From: Streptomyces roseoviridis | GTDB taxonomy: Bacteria > Actinomycetota > Actinomycetes > Streptomycetales > Streptomycetaceae | Length of the DNA: 64,000 nucleotides | Assembly: GCF_039535235.1 (NCBI RefSeq) | Contig: NZ_BAAAWU010000001.1 | Coordinates: forward strand, 992,001 to 1,056,000 | Direction of reading: 5' to 3' | In this document: positions 44,429 through 53,216 of the stretch, one piece after another | Position numbering within the stretch: position 1 is the first letter of the stretch | Layout: every line of letters begins with the position of its first letter | The notes under the pieces: generated by a model | The model's database searches: none | Told to the model about the DNA's origin: nothing | Seen by the model: the letters and a program-made list of their open reading frames with translations, nothing else | Translations under genes and position numbers: made by a program

Positions 44429-45087
44429 GCCGCCGCCCCGCCGTCCGCGCGCAGCAGCAGGTGCCCCCGGCGGAACCGCTCGCCCTCGCAGGGCTCCCGC
44501 AGCATCCGGCCGGTCTCGGTGAAGCCGGCCTCGGCGGCCAGGCCCGCGAGTGCGTCGACGGGCCATCGGTAGGCCGTCGCCACCTTGTGGTCGAAGGCCG
44601 TGACCGGAGAGCCCTCCGACTCGAAGAAGGCCAGGAGGAGGGTGCCGCCGGGCGCCAGGACCCGACGGAACTCGGCGAAGTACCGGGGCAGGTCCTGCGG
44701 CGGGGTGTGGATGACCGAATACCAGGAGACGACGCCTCCCAGCCCGCCGTCGGCCACGCCCACCGCGTCGAGCGCGTCCATGGAACCGACCTCGAACCGC
44801 AGGTCCGGGTACGTCTCGCGGGCGAGGGCGATCATCACCGGCGACAGGTCGACCCCGAAGACGTCGAGGCCCAGGTCCCGCAGCCGCGCGGTGACCGGCC
44901 CCGGGCCGCACCCGACCTCCACGACCGGCCCGGCGGCCTCGGCCCGCACGGTCTCGGCGAACGCCGTGAGCACGGCGCGGTCGAGGGGCAGCGAGTCGAG
45001 GTCGGGGCGCGGCAGTTCGGAGTAGAGGACGGCGACGGCGTCGTAGGCGTCGGCCGTAGCGCGGTGGTGGGAGGAGAGTTCGGTCAC
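44425..45087 (-). CDS. Class I SAM-dependent methyltransferase
   Basis: 220 residues. Motif I VVEVGCGPGPVTARLRDLG, motif II VDLSPVMIALARETYP, post-I segment RVLAPGGTLLLAFFESEG. Small-molecule type; substrate unknown. The stop overlaps the endonuclease V start, so they are cotranscribed. Long intergenic repeats lie upstream. Confidence 0.85.
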   Translation of the reverse strand: MTELSSHHRATADAYDAVAVLYSELPRPDLDSLPLDRAVLTAFAETVRAEAAGPVVEVGCGPGPVTARLRDLGLDVFGVDLSPVMIALARETYPDLRFEVGSMDALDAVGVADGGLGGVVSWYSVIHTPPQDLPRYFAEFRRVLAPGGTLLLAFFESEGSPVTAFDHKVATAYRWPVDALAGLAAEAGFTETGRMLREPCEGERFRRGHLLLRADGGAAA

Positions 45088-45114
45088 GGGAGGAGGTTAG
45101 AGGAGGCGGGAGGA

Positions 45115-45430
45115 GACCGCTGGGGGCGGTGGCAGCCTGACCGGCAGGCGCGCCGCCCGGATACGCCGGAGACGCCCACGTACGGCCTGGGGCCCGGGCG
45201 GCCGGTAGCCGGACGGTCGGGGGCCCGAACGGCCGGTCGCCGGACGGTGCACTGACCCGGGCGGCCGGTGGCCGGACGGTGCAGTGGCCCAGCCGACCGG
45301 TGGCCGGACGGGCCGGACGCCGCAGTGGCCCAGCGGCCGGTGGTCGGACGGCGCAGTGACTCGGACGGCCGGTCGCCGGACGGCACAGTGACCCGGGCGG
45401 CCGGTGGTCGGACGGCCCGGTGACCCGGTG
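45115..45430. repeat. Degenerate tandem repeat, non-coding
   Basis: Units of about 30-40 bp around CGGCCGGTGGCCGGACGGTGC and CAGTGACCCGGG recur seven to eight times. They fill the 367 bp between the methyltransferase gene (minus) and the YciI gene (plus). Open frames through it are Arg/Pro low complexity and are not genes. Confidence 0.75.
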
Positions 45431-45454
45431 GCGGCACCGGGTAGCCTGACGATC

Positions 45455-45754
45455 ATGTTCGTACTGGAGCTCACCTACACCGCGCCCGTCGAGCGCGTCG
45501 ACGCGCTGATCCCCGCCCACGTCGAGTGGCTCGACGCGCAGTACGCCGCCGGGGTGTTCCTGGCCTCCGGGCGGAAGAATCCGCGGGACGGCGGGGTGAT
45601 CCTGGCCGGCGGGGTCGGTCGCGAGGAGATCGAGAAGATCGTGGCGACCGACCCGTTCACCGTCGAGGGCGTCTGCGCGTACCGGATCGTGGAGTTCTAC
45701 GCCACCAAGTCGGTGGACGGACTCGCCCCGTTCCGGGACGAGTTGCCCGCCTAG
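45455..45754 (+). CDS. YciI-family protein
   Basis: 99 residues. FVLELTYTAPVERVDALIPAHVEWLDAQYAAGVFLASGRKNPRDGGVILA is the YCII fold (ferredoxin-like dimer) with the conserved His/Asp pair in HVEWLD. Function uncertain; relatives include chlorophenol-pathway and muconolactone-type enzymes. TAGCCT (45442-45447) is 7 nt before the ATG, so the mRNA may be leaderless. Confidence 0.82.
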   Translation: MFVLELTYTAPVERVDALIPAHVEWLDAQYAAGVFLASGRKNPRDGGVILAGGVGREEIEKIVATDPFTVEGVCAYRIVEFYATKSVDGLAPFRDELPA

Positions 45755-45791
45755 AAGGGGGTTCGCCGACCTGGCGTCGAGTGCGCCGGGG

Positions 45792-47123
45792 TCAACGGGC
45801 CCCGAACATCAGGGTGAAGGTCGCGGCACGGTTGCCGTCGCCATCGGTGTAGCGACCGACACCGGGACCCGCGTCCTTGAAGCGGGGGTCGAGGATCGCT
45901 CGGCGATGCCCGTTGTTGGCGTAGTTGTTCTCGGGGTCGTGATGCATCCACCAATGGACCGCGGCCTTCGGGGTGCCCCAGGTCCATCCCGCGGGCACGA
46001 CGTTCCTGCCGTCGCTGCGCCCTCCGCCGTTCTGGGTGTTCTCGCTCATCGTGCGGTAACCGCCGTAGCCCGACTTGGCGATGCGGTCCTCCGGCCAGGC
46101 GTATCCGGCCCGGGAGTCCCAGTGACCGCATCCGAACCAGTTCGGGTTGGACGGACAGCTGCGGTCCGGGGCGGTCGCCCAGTTCTCCGAGTGCGCCCGC
46201 GCCGCAGTGGCGAGGTGGCCGTTGAAGCAGAGCGGCGCGAGACCGCGCTGTGAGCGCTCCACGTTCACGAGGTGGAGCAGCGCGTGCTCGGCGTTGGTGA
46301 CGTCGGCGGCGGTCTGGGGAACCTTGTCGACATAGCCGGCGTACCGTTCTTCCGCCTTCTGGCAATCCTCAGCGCCGGCCGTGCTGCCGTTGGCCCAGGA
46401 CGCGGCGAGGTCGCTCTTCGCGTCCCCGTTGAAATCTCCGGCGGCCCACTTGGTCGTGTCCATCCAGCCACCCGCGTTCGTCGCCCAGTGACCGCGCCTG
46501 AACCCCGACCCCGTCGACAGACTCACCGTGATCGTATTCGACCCACCGTTGTTCCAGACAGTCGCCAGATCCGCCCTCCGGTCACCATTGAAATCCCCGG
46601 CAACCCACGGCGTCCCATCGATCCAACCACCATCCCGATCACTCCACTGAGACCACCCCGGGAACCGCGAACCATCAGACAGATACACCGCCGTCGACAG
46701 ACTGCCACCGTTGTTCCAGGACGCGGCGAGATCACTCTTCCCATCACCGTTGAAATCCCCGGCGGCCCACTTGGTCGTATCCATCCAGCCACCCGCGTTC
46801 GTCGCCCAGTGACCGCGCCTGAACCCCGACCCCGTCGACAGACTCACCGTGATCGTATTCGAACCACCGTTGTTCCAGACAGTCGCCAGATCCGCCCTCC
46901 GGTCACCATTGAAATCCCCGGCAACCCACGGCATCCCATCGATCCAACCACCATCCCGATCACTCCACTGAGACCACCCCGGGAACCGCGAACCATCAGA
47001 CAGATACACCGCAGTGGACAGGTTGGCGTTCGAAGCGGCGGCCGGAGCACCGCCCGAAACGGGGGCCAGGGCGGCCGCCAGGAGTACGAACGCGGCCGCT
47101 CCGCGTGATGGAAGCGTCAGCAT
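45792..47123 (-). CDS. Secreted FG-GAP/VCBS-repeat and CAP-domain (SCP/PR1) protein
   Basis: 443 residues: signal peptide (AAAFVLLAAALAPVSGGAPAAA), two FG-GAP/VCBS modules each with GDFNGDRRADLATVWNNGG calcium-binding loops (about 40-280), then a CAP domain from ADVTNAEHALLHLVNVERSQRG to the end, with HSENWA, HWWMHHDPENNYANNGHRRAILDP conserved. CAP proteins act outside the cell in diverse ways. The two repeat modules are near identical at DNA level (321-bp period), and this part uses many T-ending codons unusual for Streptomyces. ATG 47123 follows AGGTGAG. Confidence 0.85.
   Translation of the reverse strand: MLTLPSRGAAAFVLLAAALAPVSGGAPAAASNANLSTAVYLSDGSRFPGWSQWSDRDGGWIDGMPWVAGDFNGDRRADLATVWNNGGSNTITVSLSTGSGFRRGHWATNAGGWMDTTKWAAGDFNGDGKSDLAASWNNGGSLSTAVYLSDGSRFPGWSQWSDRDGGWIDGTPWVAGDFNGDRRADLATVWNNGGSNTITVSLSTGSGFRRGHWATNAGGWMDTTKWAAGDFNGDAKSDLAASWANGSTAGAEDCQKAEERYAGYVDKVPQTAADVTNAEHALLHLVNVERSQRGLAPLCFNGHLATAARAHSENWATAPDRSCPSNPNWFGCGHWDSRAGYAWPEDRIAKSGYGGYRTMSENTQNGGGRSDGRNVVPAGWTWGTPKAAVHWWMHHDPENNYANNGHRRAILDPRFKDAGPGVGRYTDGDGNRAATFTLMFGAR
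46398..47026. repeat. Near-identical 321-bp direct duplication inside the FG-GAP gene
   Basis: Two blocks (about 46398-46705 and 46719-47026) are almost the same base for base, offset by 321 bp (107 codons). They code for the same peptide, with one change such as DGMPW versus DGTPW. The agreement at silent sites points to a recent duplication or gene conversion. Confidence 0.88.
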
Positions 47124-47386
47124 GAGCTCACCTGCCGCGGTCATACGCGATCCGGCCAACCGGTGGCGGTGGCCGTCGTGCTCGCGGAGCCGGCGCATCG
47201 GGGAGGTGAAGGGCCCGGGACAGCGGCCGGGTCAGAGGGAGTGTCCGGGCCTCGCGCCGGCGGCTCTCCGCACGTCTACAAGTAAAAGACAGATCGGGGC
47301 CCGACGCCACAGCGGCAGCGGGTGCAGGGCGGTCCGGGCAAGGCGATCGTCGGGCGGGTGACGTGCCCCGCTCGGAAACGGTGAGT

Positions 47387-47797
47387 TCAGTGGGTGACGG
47401 TGCCGATCAGCCGCCGCGGGGTGATCCTGACGACCACCCGCACCACCTCCGGCGGCAGTTCCAGGTATTCCGCGCCCGCGCCGGGCCCCTCGTACTGCTC
47501 GGCCAGTGCGACGGCCAGCTTCCGGCCCTCGTCCTCGGCCACCGTCGCGGTGCCGCGGACCTCCAGGTAGCGCAGCGGGTCGGCCCGGTCGTAGACCGTC
47601 AGGCTGACCCGGGGGTCGCGCTCCACGTTGGTGACCTTGCGGCGGCCGGCGGCCGACGACAGCAGCAGGTCGTCCCCGTCCCGGGCGACCCAGACCACCG
47701 AGGTCTGCGGGCTGCCGTCCGGGTTCACCGTGGCCAGGACCGCGGGATTCACGTCGTCAAGAAGCGCGCGGGCGGCGTCGTTCAGCTCGGTCGTCAC
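47387..47797 (-). CDS. PPOX-class (F420/FMN split-barrel) oxidoreductase
   Basis: 136 residues from GTG 47797. LNDAARALLDDVNPAVLATVNPDGSPQTSVVWV is the Rv1155-like split-barrel start; RRKVTNVERDPRVSLTVYDRADPLRYLEVRGTATV follows. Such proteins use F420 or FMN to reduce small molecules. The IS element lies about 170 bp upstream of this start; the open frame beyond the GTG reaches into the IS end and is not coding. Confidence 0.82.
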   Translation of the reverse strand: MTTELNDAARALLDDVNPAVLATVNPDGSPQTSVVWVARDGDDLLLSSAAGRRKVTNVERDPRVSLTVYDRADPLRYLEVRGTATVAEDEGRKLAVALAEQYEGPGAGAEYLELPPEVVRVVVRITPRRLIGTVTH

Positions 47798-48008
47798 GTC
47801 GGCGACCCTAATAAGCCCGTCAGACGGTGTCGACCGAGATTTCCTGTGCCGACGCGCAGGCGCGGGACGTCCGACGGCGAGGGCCGCGAACCGCGGGGGG
47901 CCGGGCCGGACGGGCGTCGCCTCCTCCGGCCGTACGGAGGAGGCGACGTCCGCTCGAAATCGCTTTAAGACGTCGTTTCTTATGGCGTGATCGTTCGTTG
48001 ATCCGTGC

Positions 48009-48829
48009 ATGGCGGATCTCGTGGAGCGACTGGTGCCGGACGAGTTGTGGGTGCTGTTCCGGCGGGTGGTGCCACCGACTGAGGTGATACGCCCGCAGGG
48101 CGGTGGCCGCCGCCGGTCAGGTGACCGCGAAGCCCTGGCGGCGATCATCTTCGTGGCGACGTCGGGCTGCACCTGGCGGCAGCTGCCACCGGTGTTCGGC
48201 CCGGCCTGGCAGACGGTCTACCGCCGGTTCGCCCAGTGGAGCCAGGAACGGGTCTGGGCCCGGCTCTACCGCGTGATCCTCGACGAACTCGGCGCGCGGG
48301 GCGAGCTGGACTGGTCGCGGTGCGCGATCGACTCGGTCAGTCTGCGGGCGGCAAAAGGGGGCCGCTGACGGGACCGAATCCGACCGACCGCGGCAAGCCG
48401 GGATCGAAGATTCATCTGATCTGCGACCGGAACGGACTGCCGCTGTCCCTAGGCATCTCCGGCGCGAACATGCACGACAGTCTGGGCCTGGAGCCGCTTG
48501 TGTGCGGCATCCCACCGATCCGATCCCGTCGTGGTCCCCGGCGTCGGCGGCCGGCGAAGCTGCATGCAGACAAGGGCTACGACTACGACCACCTGCGCCG
48601 ATGGCTTCGCGAGCGCGGCATCCGCCATCGCATTGCCCGCAAGGGTGTCGAGTCCTCGCAGCGGCTGGGCCGGCATCGGTGGGTGGTCGAAAGAACCGTG
48701 TCCTGGTTGGCCGGCTGCCGACGACTTCACCGTCGCTACGAACGCAAGGCCGAACACTTCCTCGCCTTCGTCGGCATAGCCGCAGCCCTCATCGGCTACC
48801 GCCGACTGACGGCTCTGCTTACGGCCTGA
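48009..48829 (+). CDS. IS5-family transposase made by -1 frameshifting
   Basis: Frame A (48009-48368) codes for the DUF4096-like N-terminus and the first Asp (CAIDSVSLRAAKGG). Frame B carries GPNPTDRGKPGSKIHLICDR, LHADKGYDYDHLRRWLRERG (second Asp) and VVERTVSWLAGCRRLHRRYER (Glu). The heptamer A-AAA-GGG at 48353-48359, just before the frame A stop, is a classic slippery sequence. A -1 shift reads AAA AGG GGG and joins the frames, giving about 273 residues. This is normal for the IS427 subgroup. Confidence 0.88.
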
Positions 48830-49175
48830 GCCGGTTCTGCTGTACGTCGAAGCAGACCAGCCCCATGGACTCCGCCACGGCCGCCGCGTACGCCGACACC
48901 TCCTCGGCCATGCCCCACCGCATGGGAAAGTAAATCAGCGGGCCGCTGGCCTCGCCGATCAGCGGCCCGGTTGACCAGGGCGAGGTGTCCTCCTCGTCCT
49001 CGGTGAGGTCGCACCACCGCTCAAGCAACGTGGCCACGTAAGCCGCGATGCGCTCGGACGGAGGCTCTTCCACCTCGCTGTCAATGTAGCGGTCGTACAG
49101 GTCGTCGAAGACCCGGCCAGCGGTCTTGTCATCCGCCGGCCTCTCGCCTTCCCAGACAGCAAGGTCGTAGCTCAT
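48819..49175 (-). CDS. Passenger gene of the IS element, unknown function
   Basis: 118 residues (MSYDLAVWEGERPADDKTAGRV), strongly acidic, with WSTGPLIGEASGPLIYFPMRWGMAEEVSAYAAAVAESMGLVCFDVQQNRLRP. This family is common in Streptomyces as short stand-alone genes and often accompanies toxin/immunity loci; no biochemical function is known to me. Its 3' end overlaps the transposase end by 11 bp on the opposite strand, and it lies inside the terminal repeats, so it moves with the element. No Shine-Dalgarno is visible before the ATG. Confidence 0.78.
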   Translation of the reverse strand: MSYDLAVWEGERPADDKTAGRVFDDLYDRYIDSEVEEPPSERIAAYVATLLERWCDLTEDEEDTSPWSTGPLIGEASGPLIYFPMRWGMAEEVSAYAAAVAESMGLVCFDVQQNRLRP

Positions 49176-49221
49176 GCCAGGAGGCTCTCATGCCGCTCTG
49201 ACAGCCATAAGAAACGACGTC

Positions 49222-50418
49222 TTAAGGGGCGAGCCCCAGGGGGCCGGAGTCCGCCCTCGCGATGCGGCCCTTCTCGCCCGAGGCCCAGCAGGCGCCGTCG
49301 CGGGTGCAGTCGACCGTGTCGTACGAGCCGGTGTCGACGGTCCGCCAGGTGCGACCGCCGTCGGTGGTGAGGTCCGTGCCGGTGGGGCCGACGGCGAGGG
49401 CGGCGGACCGGGAGTGCGGGAGCCAGGCGACGCCGGAGCGGTAGGCGGGCGGCGGGGTGGCGGACGGCGCCCAGGCGCGGCCGGCGTCGTCGGTGACGGC
49501 GGCGGCCCGTGGCGAGGGCTGGTCCTTGCGGTAGTCGCCGCCGACGGCGATGCCGTGCCGGCGGTCGCGGAAGGCGAGCCCGAAGACGCCCTTGGCCCCC
49601 TCCCCCGCCGGGATCGTCGTCTCCGTGGCGCGCCAGGTCAGACCCCGGTCAGCGGAGTGCAGCACCCGGCCGGTCGCCCCGCCGCCGGTCGCGAGCCACA
49701 CGTCCCTGGGCCCGGACGACACCAGGCACTGGCCGCTCGCCGCGAACCCGGCCTCGCCGGGCAGCGCGTCCGGCATGCCGTCGCTGGGCAGCACCTGCCA
49801 GGAGCGGCCGCCGTCACGGGTGGACAGGATGCGGTACCTGCCGTCGACGGGGTCGCTCATCGCGAGCCCGTGCCGGTGGTCGAAGAAGGTCATGCAGTCG
49901 TAGAAGGCGCGCGGGTCGGTGTTGCGGAAGGACTCCGTCCAGGTGGCTCCGCCGTCCTCGGTGCGGTAGACGCGGGAGGCCTCGCCCTCACCGATGGCGA
50001 GGACCACGGCCCTGCGGGCGTCGAACGCCTCGACGTCGCGGAACTCCAGCTCGCCGGCCGCCGGCGGAGAGACGTTTCGCCAGCTGGTGCCGCCGTCCGT
50101 GGTGCGCAGCACCGTGCCGCGGGAACCGGCGGCCCAGGCGACCTGCCGGCTCACGGCGGCCAGGCCCCGGAAGCGGGCGTCCGTCCCGGTCGGGGTGAGC
50201 TGCCAGCCGGCCGCGGCGGGCGCCGGCTCGGCCGCGGTCCGCGCCGGGGCCGGCGGGGCGGGGGCGGGGGCAGCCGGGGCGGGCGCGGGGGCCGGCCCGG
50301 TGGCGGGAGCTGCCACGGCGGGGGCCGGGGCGGTCAGCGCCATCGCGAGCGTCGCTCCGGCCAGTCCCGTCGTGAGTCCCAGGACCGTCATTCGTCTCGT
50401 CTTCCCCATGGGCGTCAT
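49222..50418 (-). CDS. Secreted BNR/sialidase-like beta-propeller protein
   Basis: 398 residues: signal peptide (GLTTGLAGATLAMALTAPAPAVA), a Pro/Ala-rich linker of about 50 residues, then six or seven BNR/Asp-box type repeats (TTDGGTSWRNV, TEDGGATWTES, TRDGGRSWQVL, SADRGLTWRAT, TTDGGRTWRTV), as in YCF48/photosystem assembly-like or oxidoreductase-annotated propellers. Probably extracellular binding rather than glycosidase; no full sialidase site. The TAA stop is the TTAA at the IS border. MTPMGK at 50418 or the ATG at 50409 may be the start. Confidence 0.8.
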   Translation of the reverse strand: MTPMGKTRRMTVLGLTTGLAGATLAMALTAPAPAVAAPATGPAPAPAPAAPAPAPPAPARTAAEPAPAAAGWQLTPTGTDARFRGLAAVSRQVAWAAGSRGTVLRTTDGGTSWRNVSPPAAGELEFRDVEAFDARRAVVLAIGEGEASRVYRTEDGGATWTESFRNTDPRAFYDCMTFFDHRHGLAMSDPVDGRYRILSTRDGGRSWQVLPSDGMPDALPGEAGFAASGQCLVSSGPRDVWLATGGGATGRVLHSADRGLTWRATETTIPAGEGAKGVFGLAFRDRRHGIAVGGDYRKDQPSPRAAAVTDDAGRAWAPSATPPPAYRSGVAWLPHSRSAALAVGPTGTDLTTDGGRTWRTVDTGSYDTVDCTRDGACWASGEKGRIARADSGPLGLAP

Positions 50419-50656
50419 GGCGCCGGAAGCTAGCCCACCGTGAAGATCCCGTCCAGGGTGCCTGTCCGTTACGGGGTTCCCGCCCGCCGGCGCCGCCCGC
50501 GACCCGCCCCCGCGACCGCGCCCCGCCCCGCGCGGCGGCGAGGGGCGGTGACGCAGCTCACGTACCCCTTCAGTGCACGTCGGGGCTCCTCCGCTCGTCT
50601 TCCGTGGTGTCAGGGGGATGGCAGGAGAACGTAGCCGCGCGACAGGAGGCTGGCCC

Positions 50657-51073
50657 ATGTCCACCGTCATCGAGCAGGCCGTGCAGGCCCGGCTGGTCGC
50701 GTCCGCGCCGCGGGCGGAGTCCGTGGCGGCCACGCTGCGGTACGACCGCGAGGACCCGTACGCCGTCAGCATGGCCTTCCCGCCGCCCGCCACCCTGGAA
50801 GGCGTGGAGGTGTCGTGGGCGTTCGCCCGCGAGCTGCTCGTCGAGGGCGTGGACGGCCCGGCCGGCGTCGGGGACGTCCGGCTGCGCCCGTACGGCTACG
50901 ACCGCACGGTGGTGGAGTTCCACGCCCCCGAGGGCGTGGCCGTGGTGCACGTCCGCACGGAGGAGCTGCGCACCTTCCTGGAGCGCTCGCAGCACCTGGT
51001 GCCGCGCGGGCGCGAGCACCAGTACCTGGACTGGGACGCGAACCTGGCGCAGCTCCTGGAGGAGCATCCCTAA
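50657..51073 (+). CDS. ssgD: SsgA-like sporulation/cell division protein (SALP; SsgD-like)
   Basis: 138 residues. VSWAFARELLVEGVDGPAGVGDVRLRPYGYDRTVVEFHAPEGVAVVHV is the signature of the SsgA-like protein family, which steers septum site choice and wall remodelling during sporulation. GGAGG lies upstream of ATG 50657. Position beside an ABC-F gene resembles S. coelicolor ssgD, from memory. The symbol is by that neighbourhood and is less certain than the family. Confidence 0.82.
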   Translation: MSTVIEQAVQARLVASAPRAESVAATLRYDREDPYAVSMAFPPPATLEGVEVSWAFARELLVEGVDGPAGVGDVRLRPYGYDRTVVEFHAPEGVAVVHVRTEELRTFLERSQHLVPRGREHQYLDWDANLAQLLEEHP

Positions 51074-51346
51074 TTCGATTGCGGCCCCCCGTCTCCCGGT
51101 CGTAGCGTTTCGTCCTGGCCCTGTTGTCACCCGATCGGAGAAGGCCGTTGCTTCGCTGAGGTTCGAGACACCGTGCCGCGCGTGCCGCCCCGCCGCGTGT
51201 GCCGTCGTCGACCTCGGCGTACGAGCGCTGCTTCCGTTCCGGTCCGTTCCCGGCCCCTCCGGCCGTCGTCGGCCCTTCCGGTCTCCGCCCGCGCCCCGGT
51301 GTCTCACGCGATGCCCTTGCCCACGTCGCGCAACCGGGAGGCCTCC
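51074..51346 (+). promoter_or_regulatory. Leader of the ABC-F gene
   Basis: 273 non-coding bases precede the ATG, unusually long for this window. A GTG-started Arg-rich frame (VPRVPPRRVCRRR) begins near 51173 in the same frame as the ABC-F gene and GGCCCCTCCGGCC/GGCCCTTCCGG segments could pair. Antibiotic-protecting ABC-F genes often have leader-peptide attenuators; here that is only a possibility. Confidence 0.3.
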
Positions 51347-53017
51347 ATGGCGACTCGCCCCACCTTCATCACCTGCACGTCCCTCTCCTTCTCCTGGCCG
51401 GACGGGACGAAAGTCCTCGACGACTTCCGGCTGGCCGTCGGCCCCGGCAGGACCGGCCTCGTCGGCCTCAACGGATCCGGGAAGTCCACCCTGCTCAAGC
51501 TGATCGCCGGTGAGCTGACCCCGTCGGCGGGCACGGTCCGTGTCGCCGGGGAGGTCGGCCACCTGCCGCAGAACCTGGTGCTGCGCACGGCTCTGCGGGT
51601 CGACCAGGTGCTCGGCATCGACCGGACCCGGGCCGCGCTGCACGCCATCGAGGCGGGCGACACCGCCGAGGAGCACTTCGCGGCCGTCGGCGACGACTGG
51701 GACGTGGAGGAGCGCGCCCGGGCCGTGCTCGACCAGCTCGGGCTCGGTCACATCGGGCTCGACCGCACGATCGGCGAGGTCTCGGGCGGAGAGTCGGTGC
51801 TGCTGCGGCTCGCGGCCCTGCTGCTCGCCCGGCCCGGCGTGCTGCTGCTCGACGAGCCGACGAACAATCTCGACCTGTACGCGCGGCGGCGGCTCTACGA
51901 GGCGGTGGACGCCTGGTCGGGCGTGCTGGTCGTGGTCAGTCACGACCGTGAACTCCTGGAGCGCGTCGACCAGATCGCCGATCTGCGGGACGGCGAGGTC
52001 GCCTGGTACGGCGGCAACTGGTCCGACTACCAGGCGGCGCTGGCGACCGAACAGGAGGCGGCCGAGCGGATGGTGCGGGTCGCCGAGGCCGACGTCCAGC
52101 GGCAGAAGCGCGATCTGGCCGACGCGCAGATGAAGTTGGCGCGTCGCAGGCGGTACGGGCAGAAGAGCTACGACAACAAGGTCGTGCCGAAGATCGTCGC
52201 CAACAGCCGCAGGGCGGCCGCCGAGGTGTCCTCGGCCAAGCACCGCGTGCTGCACACCGAGCGGCTCGCGGAGGCGCGTTCGCGCCTCGACGCGGCGGTG
52301 GAGGCGGTGCGGGACGATGACGAGATCCGCATCGAGCTGCCCCGCACCGCGGTCCACGCGGGCCAGGACGTGCTGCTGCTGCGCGATCTGGAGTTGCCGT
52401 ACGGGGGCCGGGTGAGCGGTGGCTTCGAGCTGCGCGGGCCCGAGCGGGTCGCGCTCCTCGGCCGCAACGGCGCGGGCAAGACGACCCTGCTGCGGACGAT
52501 CGCGGGTGAACTCGCCCCGGTCGCGGGCGAGGCGGTGACGCACGTCCCGCTGCGCTTCCTGCCGCAGCGGCTCGACGTCCTGGACGACGGGCTGAGCGTG
52601 GTGGAGAACGTGGCCCGGTTCGCTCCGGCGGCGACGCCCAACCAGATCCGGGCGCGGCTCGCCCGCTTCCTGTTCCGGGGGGCCCGGGCGGACCGTCCGG
52701 CGGGCACGCTGTCGGGCGGTGAGAGGTTCCGCGCGACGCTGGCGGCGCTCCTGCTGGCCGAGCCGGCCCCGCGGCTGCTGATGCTCGACGAGCCGACCAA
52801 CAACCTGGACACGGCGTCGGTGCGGAGCCTGACGGCGGCGCTGGAGGCGTACGAGGGCGCGCTGATCGTGGCGAGCCACGACGTGCCGTTCCTGGAGTCG
52901 CTGGGGATCACGCGCTGGCTGCTGCTCGACGGGGCGTTGCGGCCGACGACGGCCGAGGCCGTGCGGGCGGGTCTCGGCGCGGGGGCGCCGGGAGCGGGGG
53001 CGGTGCCGGTGGAGTGA
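51347..53017 (+). CDS. ABC-F family ATPase (antibiotic-resistance-like)
   Basis: 556 residues. Domain 1: GLNGSGKST, VSGGESVLLRLAALLL, LLLDEPTNNLD. A long charged linker (about 225-320) includes ARRRRYGQKSYDNKVVPKIVANSRR, the Arg/Lys-rich motif of ribosome-protecting members. Domain 2: GRNGAGKTT, LSGGERFRATLAALLL, LMLDEPTNNLD. It should bind the ribosomal E site and remodel the peptidyl-transferase centre region. ATG 51347 follows CGGGAGG. Confidence 0.9.
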   Translation: MATRPTFITCTSLSFSWPDGTKVLDDFRLAVGPGRTGLVGLNGSGKSTLLKLIAGELTPSAGTVRVAGEVGHLPQNLVLRTALRVDQVLGIDRTRAALHAIEAGDTAEEHFAAVGDDWDVEERARAVLDQLGLGHIGLDRTIGEVSGGESVLLRLAALLLARPGVLLLDEPTNNLDLYARRRLYEAVDAWSGVLVVVSHDRELLERVDQIADLRDGEVAWYGGNWSDYQAALATEQEAAERMVRVAEADVQRQKRDLADAQMKLARRRRYGQKSYDNKVVPKIVANSRRAAAEVSSAKHRVLHTERLAEARSRLDAAVEAVRDDDEIRIELPRTAVHAGQDVLLLRDLELPYGGRVSGGFELRGPERVALLGRNGAGKTTLLRTIAGELAPVAGEAVTHVPLRFLPQRLDVLDDGLSVVENVARFAPAATPNQIRARLARFLFRGARADRPAGTLSGGERFRATLAALLLAEPAPRLLMLDEPTNNLDTASVRSLTAALEAYEGALIVASHDVPFLESLGITRWLLLDGALRPTTAEAVRAGLGAGAPGAGAVPVE

Positions 53018-53216
53018 CGGTCGGGTGACGCCGGGGGGCGTCTGCCGTGGGGCCGGGGGCGTCTGCCGTGGGTGGCGCCGGGTCACGCGGGACAGGGTGC
53101 AGGGGGTGCCCCGTCCGCGTGACCTGGGTCTCCCCCTACCGCGCGGGAGCTGGGGGCATAACGGAACGTAACCGGACATCGCCGAGACGGGCTTGGCCAG
53201 CCCCTTACGACGCCTT

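Larger units (their letters stand above)
47965..49225. mobile_element. Complete IS5-family element with passenger gene
   Basis: Perfect 22-bp terminal inverted repeats (47965-47986, starting TTAAGACGTCGTTTCTTATG, and 49204-49225) enclose 1261 bp. Inside are a two-frame transposase (48009-48829) and a convergent second gene (48819-49175). TTAA at both outer ends may be the target duplication rather than part of the repeat. Both repeats are identical, so the element looks recent and possibly active. Confidence 0.9.

Noticed and set aside
47800..48172. Upstream extension of the PPOX gene into the IS
   Set aside because: The open frame beyond the GTG crosses the IS inverted repeat and lacks family similarity.
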